A DNA stretch of 7,540 bases from Acidobacteriota bacterium (GTDB lineage Bacteria; Acidobacteriota; Holophagae; Holophagales; Holophagaceae). Where the stretch lies: the NCBI GenBank assembly GCA_021778785.1, contig JAJYBX010000088.1, positions 1-7,540 on the forward strand, in the 5' to 3' direction. Made by a program: the position numbers and the translations under genes. Position 1 is the stretch's first letter; each line of letters begins with the position of its first letter. The notes under the pieces are model-generated. The model was not told where the DNA came from and did not search any database. It saw only the letters and a program-made list of their open reading frames with translations. Of this stretch, positions 4,635 through 7,540 are shown piece after piece.

Positions 4635-6551
4635 TCAGGCCCCGGTCGGCGCGACGTCCTCGGGGCGCTTGCCGTGCATCAGCTCCACCACGGACTGATA
4701 GAGGCCCTGCCGCACTTCGTGGCGCTGGTAGGCGCGGGTGATGTAGCGCACCCGCACCTCGATGCCGGTGCTGGTGGGCCGCACGTTGATGCCGGGCTGG
4801 GCGGAGAAGGCCTGCACACGGTAGCGGGTGGTGGCGTGCTTCCACTCCTCCTCGGCCAGCTTCGCGTTGGCTTCCGTCTCCCGGGCCACCAGCCGCTGGA
4901 TGCCGTCGATGACGGGATAGGGGTCCTGGCCCGGCGGCACCAGGACGTTCAGCTCATCCCACATCCACTGCCCCGAGGTGGAGAAGTTGAAGTAGTGCCC
5001 TTCGATGGCGAAGCTGTTCACGAAGGCCACGCGGCGGCCCGTGGGATGGCCCGCGTCGGACCAGTTCCCCGTCTCCAGCAGCACCGTGCGCAGCAGGCCG
5101 ATCTCGATCACCTCGCCGCCCACGCCCTTGATCTCCACCCAGTCGCCCACATGCAGGCCGTTGCGGCCCATGAGGACGAACCAGCCGAAGAAGGCCACGA
5201 TGAAGTCCTTCAGGGCCACGGTGAGGCCCGCGCCCGCGAGGCCGAGGATGGTCGTGGCCTGGGCCGGCACGCCGAGGATCACGAAGCCGATCAGCAGCAC
5301 GCCGGCCACGGAGGTGGCGAGGTAGATCACGGAGCCCGCGGTGCCGGGCCTCCGTGCCTCTCCGGCGGCCGCAGGGGCGCCGCGTTTCGCCACCCGGCCC
5401 ACGAGGAAGACGGCCAGCAGGACCCCGAGGATCCAGAGGACCGCTCCGAGGACGCGGTGGATCGCCACCTGCTCGTAGGCCCAGGCGAGACCGGCCCAGC
5501 TGCCGTAGACCTCGCTCAGGTCCTGCTCGTCCTGGAGACGCTTGCCCAGGCTGACGACCAGGCGCTGGGCGTCCGTGAAGCGCTTGAGCGAGACGATGGC
5601 GGCCTTGGCCTCGGCCCGGCTGGAGCCGGGATCGGCGGCCTTCCCCTGCTTTGCGAACCCCGCGGCCCGCTTCCGGGCCTCCTCCCGCTCGTCCCACTGC
5701 TTCTGCACGTCGTCTTCCGCGGCTTCCTTCCGCTTGCGGAGCTCCTGCACCTTCTGCAGCTCGTCCTGCTGGGCCTGCTCGAGCCGCGCCAGCTTGGCGC
5801 GCTGGGCGGTCCACTCGCGGAGGCGGCCCACCAGGCTGCCCGGCTTGAAGCGGGTGTCCGCCGCGGCCACGGCCCGGGATTCGTTCTGGACGGCGTCGTG
5901 GGCCACCCGCAGCCGGCGGACCCGGGCCTGGGGATCGCCCCCGGCCTTCTCCAGGTTGTCGGCGGCATCCGCCAGTTCGTCCTGGTCCAGCTCCAGCTGG
6001 GCCTTGGCCACCTCCAGCTGGTCCCCGAGCGCATCCTTCCGGTCCCCCGTGGCCTCGGCCATCTGCCGGGTGAGCTGGGCCATCAGCCGCTGGTCGGCGG
6101 CCACGGCCTCCTCCATGTAGTCCTTCTCCGCCTGGAGATCCTCCAGCTCGGGCGTGGGCTGGGGGGTGCGGGCCGCCGCCTCCCGCATGGCATCGGCGAA
6201 GGCCAGGTCCACCTCGTGGTTGGCCAGCCGCTCCGCCTGCCGGGCCAGTTCCACCTCCTCCGGCGTGGCCGCCAGGGCGGCCAGGGCGTGGGCCGTCCGC
6301 AGCGGCCCCTCGTCCACCACGGCCTCCGCCGGCGCGGGGGCCTGAGCCTGGGGTTTCGCCGCCTTCGCGTCCTTGGCCCCCTTGGCCTCCTTGGCGCCCT
6401 TGGCCTTCTTGACCGGCTTGGGCGGACGGCGGATCACGGGATGGCGGAAGTTCGCGCCGGGATCGGCCCCGGCCGTGGAGACGAAGCCCGCCACGGCTGC
6501 GCCCAGCAGCGCCAGCAGGGTGATGCCCAGGATCCAATGGCGGGTCTTCAT
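4635..6551 (-). CDS. MscS-family mechanosensitive channel with long exported coiled-coil N-terminus
   Basis: This 638-residue inner-membrane protein should open under membrane tension and relieve osmotic shock. Residues 1-29 are a signal peptide (ends STAGA). A Lys/Ala-rich tract (48-66) is followed by a mostly helical, charged region (about 85-345) with coiled-coil character, probably periplasmic. Membrane helices lie at about 366-387, 406-428 and 432-461; the last, with ILGLAGAGLTVALKDFI, matches the pore-lining MscS helix. The MscS beta domain follows (GDWVEIKGVGGEVIEIGLLRT, 469-489), with an extra loop at about 495-504 before GRRVAFVNSFAIEGHYFNF, then the C-terminal alpha/beta domain to residue 626. 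Classical E. coli MscS is 286 residues, so the N-terminal half is extra, as in MscK-like proteins. I chose the ATG at 6551 because it starts the signal peptide; a TTG at 6587 would add 12 residues. The ribosome site is weak and no promoter is obvious after the upstream terminator. Confidence 0.92.
   Translation of the reverse strand: MKTRHWILGITLLALLGAAVAGFVSTAGADPGANFRHPVIRRPPKPVKKAKGAKEAKGAKDAKAAKPQAQAPAPAEAVVDEGPLRTAHALAALAATPEEVELARQAERLANHEVDLAFADAMREAAARTPQPTPELEDLQAEKDYMEEAVAADQRLMAQLTRQMAEATGDRKDALGDQLEVAKAQLELDQDELADAADNLEKAGGDPQARVRRLRVAHDAVQNESRAVAAADTRFKPGSLVGRLREWTAQRAKLARLEQAQQDELQKVQELRKRKEAAEDDVQKQWDEREEARKRAAGFAKQGKAADPGSSRAEAKAAIVSLKRFTDAQRLVVSLGKRLQDEQDLSEVYGSWAGLAWAYEQVAIHRVLGAVLWILGVLLAVFLVGRVAKRGAPAAAGEARRPGTAGSVIYLATSVAGVLLIGFVILGVPAQATTILGLAGAGLTVALKDFIVAFFGWFVLMGRNGLHVGDWVEIKGVGGEVIEIGLLRTVLLETGNWSDAGHPTGRRVAFVNSFAIEGHYFNFSTSGQWMWDELNVLVPPGQDPYPVIDGIQRLVARETEANAKLAEEEWKHATTRYRVQAFSAQPGINVRPTSTGIEVRVRYITRAYQRHEVRQGLYQSVVELMHGKRPEDVAPTGA
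6370..6414. repeat. Five 9-base tandem units inside the MscS-family gene
   Basis: Plus-strand units TCCTTGGCC, CCCTTGGCC, TCCTTGGCG, CCCTTGGCC and TTCTTGACC run without gaps. On the coding strand they give the Lys/Ala tract with a three-residue pattern (AKG, AKE, AKG, AKD) just after the signal peptide. The unit is a multiple of three, so changes in copy number would keep the frame and only alter the length of this basic linker. Confidence 0.75.
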
Positions 6552-6601
6552 GGATTCAAGAAACCATGCCCGGGGCCCGCCGCCCAAGGGAATTCCGCCC
6601 C

Positions 6602-6635
6602 AAAAACGAAGCCCCGGGCCGATTCCCGGGGCTTC
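6602..6635 (-). terminator. Rho-independent terminator after the DUF465 gene
   Basis: GAAGCCCCGGG (6608-6618) and CCCGGGGCTTC (6625-6635) form a perfect 11-base stem with a six-base loop. Read on the minus strand, the stem is followed at once by GTTTTT. It starts 19 bases after the DUF465 stop and lies about 50 bases before the mscS start. The U-run is only on the minus side, which sets the direction. It should largely separate DUF465 transcription from mscS. Confidence 0.9.
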
Positions 6636-6654
6636 TCCTGCGAGTGGACAGGGC

Positions 6655-6888
6655 CTACTGGTCGCCGTGCTTCGAGGCCTCTTCCACGATGCGGTAGATG
6701 CGCTCCTTGGCCCGCAGTTTCGTCTTCTTCAGCTCCACTTCCTCCAGGGACTCCTTGGCGGTGAGGGTCGGCTTCCGCTGGAGATCACCCAGGCGCGAGT
6801 CCGCGGCCTTGTGCTCCTCCATCAGCTTCCGGAATTCGAAGTGGTCCTTCATCAGGCGCTCCTGAAGGTCTGGGCGCAGGAAATCCAT
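6655..6888 (-). CDS. DUF465 (YdcH-like) small coiled-coil protein
   Basis: This cytoplasmic protein of 77 residues starts MDFLRPDLQERL. The ATG at 6888 has a well-placed GGAGG four bases upstream (6897-6893). The frame is open back to 7026, but the extra 46 residues look random and lack a ribosome site. The sequence matches the DUF465/YdcH pattern: an N-terminal stretch ending in EFRKLMEEHKAADSRL (about 19-34), a variable middle, then a basic helix ELKKTKLRAKERIYRIVEE (about 52-70), where YdcH has its LKxxKLxLKD-type segment. The family is predicted to form a helical hairpin; its function is unknown to me. The heptad-like spacing of Leu, Ile and Val suggests a helix pair or dimer. It is a single-gene unit closed by the strong terminator at 6602-6635. 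Confidence 0.85.
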   Translation of the reverse strand: MDFLRPDLQERLMKDHFEFRKLMEEHKAADSRLGDLQRKPTLTAKESLEEVELKKTKLRAKERIYRIVEEASKHGDQ

Positions 6889-6950
6889 GGGGCCTCCGTT
6901 TCTTCTGGGGCAGGGCCGTTCCACGGCCCCGCGGGTGAATCGGTGGCCCA

Positions 6951-6978
6951 AGGGTAGGACCGGCCCCCAGGCCGTCAA
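6951..6978 (-). promoter_or_regulatory. Candidate sigma-70-type promoter for the DUF465 gene
   Basis: On the minus strand TTGACG (6978-6973) is followed after 16 bases by TACCCT (6956-6951). The -35 matches five of six consensus bases; the -10 keeps only the T, A and final T. Transcription would begin near 6944, giving a leader of about 55 bases. That leader contains a hairpin, GGGCCG/CGGCCC, at 6913-6929, between the promoter and the ribosome site. Confidence 0.35.
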
Positions 6979-7005
6979 GGGCGATTTCCGGGGACCACGG
7001 ATTTT

Positions 7006-7034
7006 TTGAAAGGAAAGGGTTTCCATGCAATCCT
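7006..7034 (+). promoter_or_regulatory. Candidate promoter with an operator-like dyad, upstream of the ABC ATPase gene
   Basis: TTGAAA (7006-7011) is separated by 17 bases from AATCCT (7029-7034), a weak -10. The spacer holds a perfect dyad, GGAAA-GGG-TTTCC (7012-7024). If this promoter is used, the predicted transcription start falls at or very near the ATG at 7041, making the message leaderless. Otherwise the purine-rich AGGAAAGGG (7011-7019) is about 21 bases from the ATG, too far for a normal ribosome site. Confidence 0.25.
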
Positions 7035-7040
7035 ACCCCC

Positions 7041-7540
7041 ATGTCCCTGGAGATCCGGAACCTGGTCCTCACCCGCCTGGACGGGGTCCGCCTGCTGGGT
7101 CCCCTGGACCTGGATCTGGCCCCCGGGGAACGCCTCGGACTGGTGGGCGAGAGCGGGTCCGGGAAGACCCTCCTGGCCCGCGCCCTGTTCGGCGTCCTGC
7201 CGCCGGGCGTCCGCCAGGGGGACGGGACGATCCGGGCCTTCGGCGCCGCCCCGGCCCGGGACGGCCGGATGGCCTGGGTGCCTCAGGATCCGGGGCAGGC
7301 CCTGCACCCCCTCCTCACCGTGGCCCAGCACCTGGCGCTCCTGCCCCGGGCCCAGTGGGGGGAACGCCCCGCGGCGGCCCTGGCCCGGCTGGCCCCCCTG
7401 CTGGAACGCCTGGCGCTGCCCGGGGGCCCGGCTTTCCTCCGCCGCCGGCCCCACCAGCTCTCCGGCGGCCAGCGGCAGCGGCTCTGCCTGGCCATGGCCC
7501 TGTCCTGCGACCCGGCCCTGCTGGTGCTGGACGAGCCCAC
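7041..7540 (+). CDS. ABC transporter ATP-binding protein, Opp/Dpp type (partial, 3' end outside the window)
   Basis: The ATG opens a frame that runs to the right edge without a stop: 166 codons plus two bases. It encodes the nucleotide-binding domain of an ABC importer, which hydrolyses ATP on the cytoplasmic face of the inner membrane. Visible in order: Walker A GESGSGKT (36-43), Q-loop VPQDPGQALHPLLTV with Q82, the signature LSGGQRQRL (140-148), and Walker B LLVLDEPT from residue 160 with D164 and E165. All core residues are intact up to the edge; the D-loop and H-loop lie outside. The QDPxxxLHPxxTV form and the GESGSGKT Walker A are typical of oligopeptide, dipeptide or nickel transporter subunits (OppD/DppD, NikD). 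It could be one half of a two-domain ATPase, as in YejF; the window ends too soon to tell. The permease and binding-protein genes, if present, must be to the right. An ATG at 7025 nearer to a ribosome-like site is in another frame and does not encode the ABC domain. Confidence 0.93.
   Translation, partial: MSLEIRNLVLTRLDGVRLLGPLDLDLAPGERLGLVGESGSGKTLLARALFGVLPPGVRQGDGTIRAFGAAPARDGRMAWVPQDPGQALHPLLTVAQHLALLPRAQWGERPAAALARLAPLLERLALPGGPAFLRRRPHQLSGGQRQRLCLAMALSCDPALLVLDEP

Noticed and set aside
4674..6764. A 696-codon open frame antisense to the MscS and DUF465 genes
   Set aside because: The product is rich in Leu, Gly, His and Arg with no domain, crosses a terminator and two real genes, and mirrors their codon bias.
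6889..7026. An N-terminal extension of the DUF465 protein
   Set aside because: The family begins near MDFLRPDL, and a strong GGAGG sits just ahead of the ATG at 6888. The extra residues look like translated promoter DNA.
7025..7060. An ATG at 7025, better spaced from AGGAAAGGG, as start of the right-edge gene
   Set aside because: It is in a different frame from the ABC ATPase and gives a Pro/Gly-rich product with no motif.
1..7540. A defence island, mobile element or CRISPR system
   Set aside because: I found no transposase, integrase, nuclease, toxin-antitoxin pair, regularly spaced repeats or tRNA attachment site on either strand.

Overview
The window is G+C-rich bacterial DNA (about two thirds G+C by eye) carrying six protein genes, two of them cut by the window edges. 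There is no rRNA, tRNA, CRISPR array, transposase or phage gene that I can see. The strong G+C bias, a Bacillus-type histidine-degradation enzyme, an MscS channel with a long exported coiled-coil extension, and proteins with signal peptides suggest a Gram-negative, high-G+C soil or sediment bacterium. An Acidobacteriota member near Holophaga/Geothrix would fit, but that is a guess from general character, not a demonstrated match.

Layout from left to right: (1) 1-1364, minus strand, an exported protein of unknown function whose 3' end lies outside the window. (2) A 99-base divergent spacer with a perfect hairpin or operator-like dyad. (3) 1464-2672, plus strand, hutI (imidazolonepropionase), intact and standing alone. 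(4) A 456-base gene-free stretch that begins with a striking AT-rich island and continues as a G+C-rich leader with several small inverted repeats. (5) 3129-4544, plus strand, a probable lipoprotein with a DUF5666-like domain followed by six kelch repeats. (6) A 90-base convergent spacer with a long inverted repeat. (7) 4635-6551, minus strand, an MscS-family mechanosensitive channel with a signal peptide and a long coiled-coil N-terminal region. (8) 6602-6635, a clear rho-independent terminator on the minus strand. (9) 6655-6888, minus strand, a 77-residue DUF465 (YdcH-like) protein. (10) A divergent spacer with candidate promoters. (11) 7041-7540, plus strand, the 5' part of an ABC transporter ATPase of the oligopeptide/dipeptide (Opp/Dpp) type.

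The genes do not form one pathway or one operon. Strand alternates, neighbours are divergent or convergent, and the only same-strand pair on the minus strand (DUF465 then mscS) is split by a terminator. HutI has no other hut gene beside it here, and the kelch lipoprotein has its own long control region. The kelch gene also prefers CTC over CTG for leucine, opposite to its neighbours, so it may have a separate history.

I found no convincing new multi-gene system. The most worthwhile leads are the kelch locus with its AT-rich upstream island, the unusual architecture of the MscS protein, the unrecognised exported protein at the left edge, and several small hairpins in the intergenic regions.
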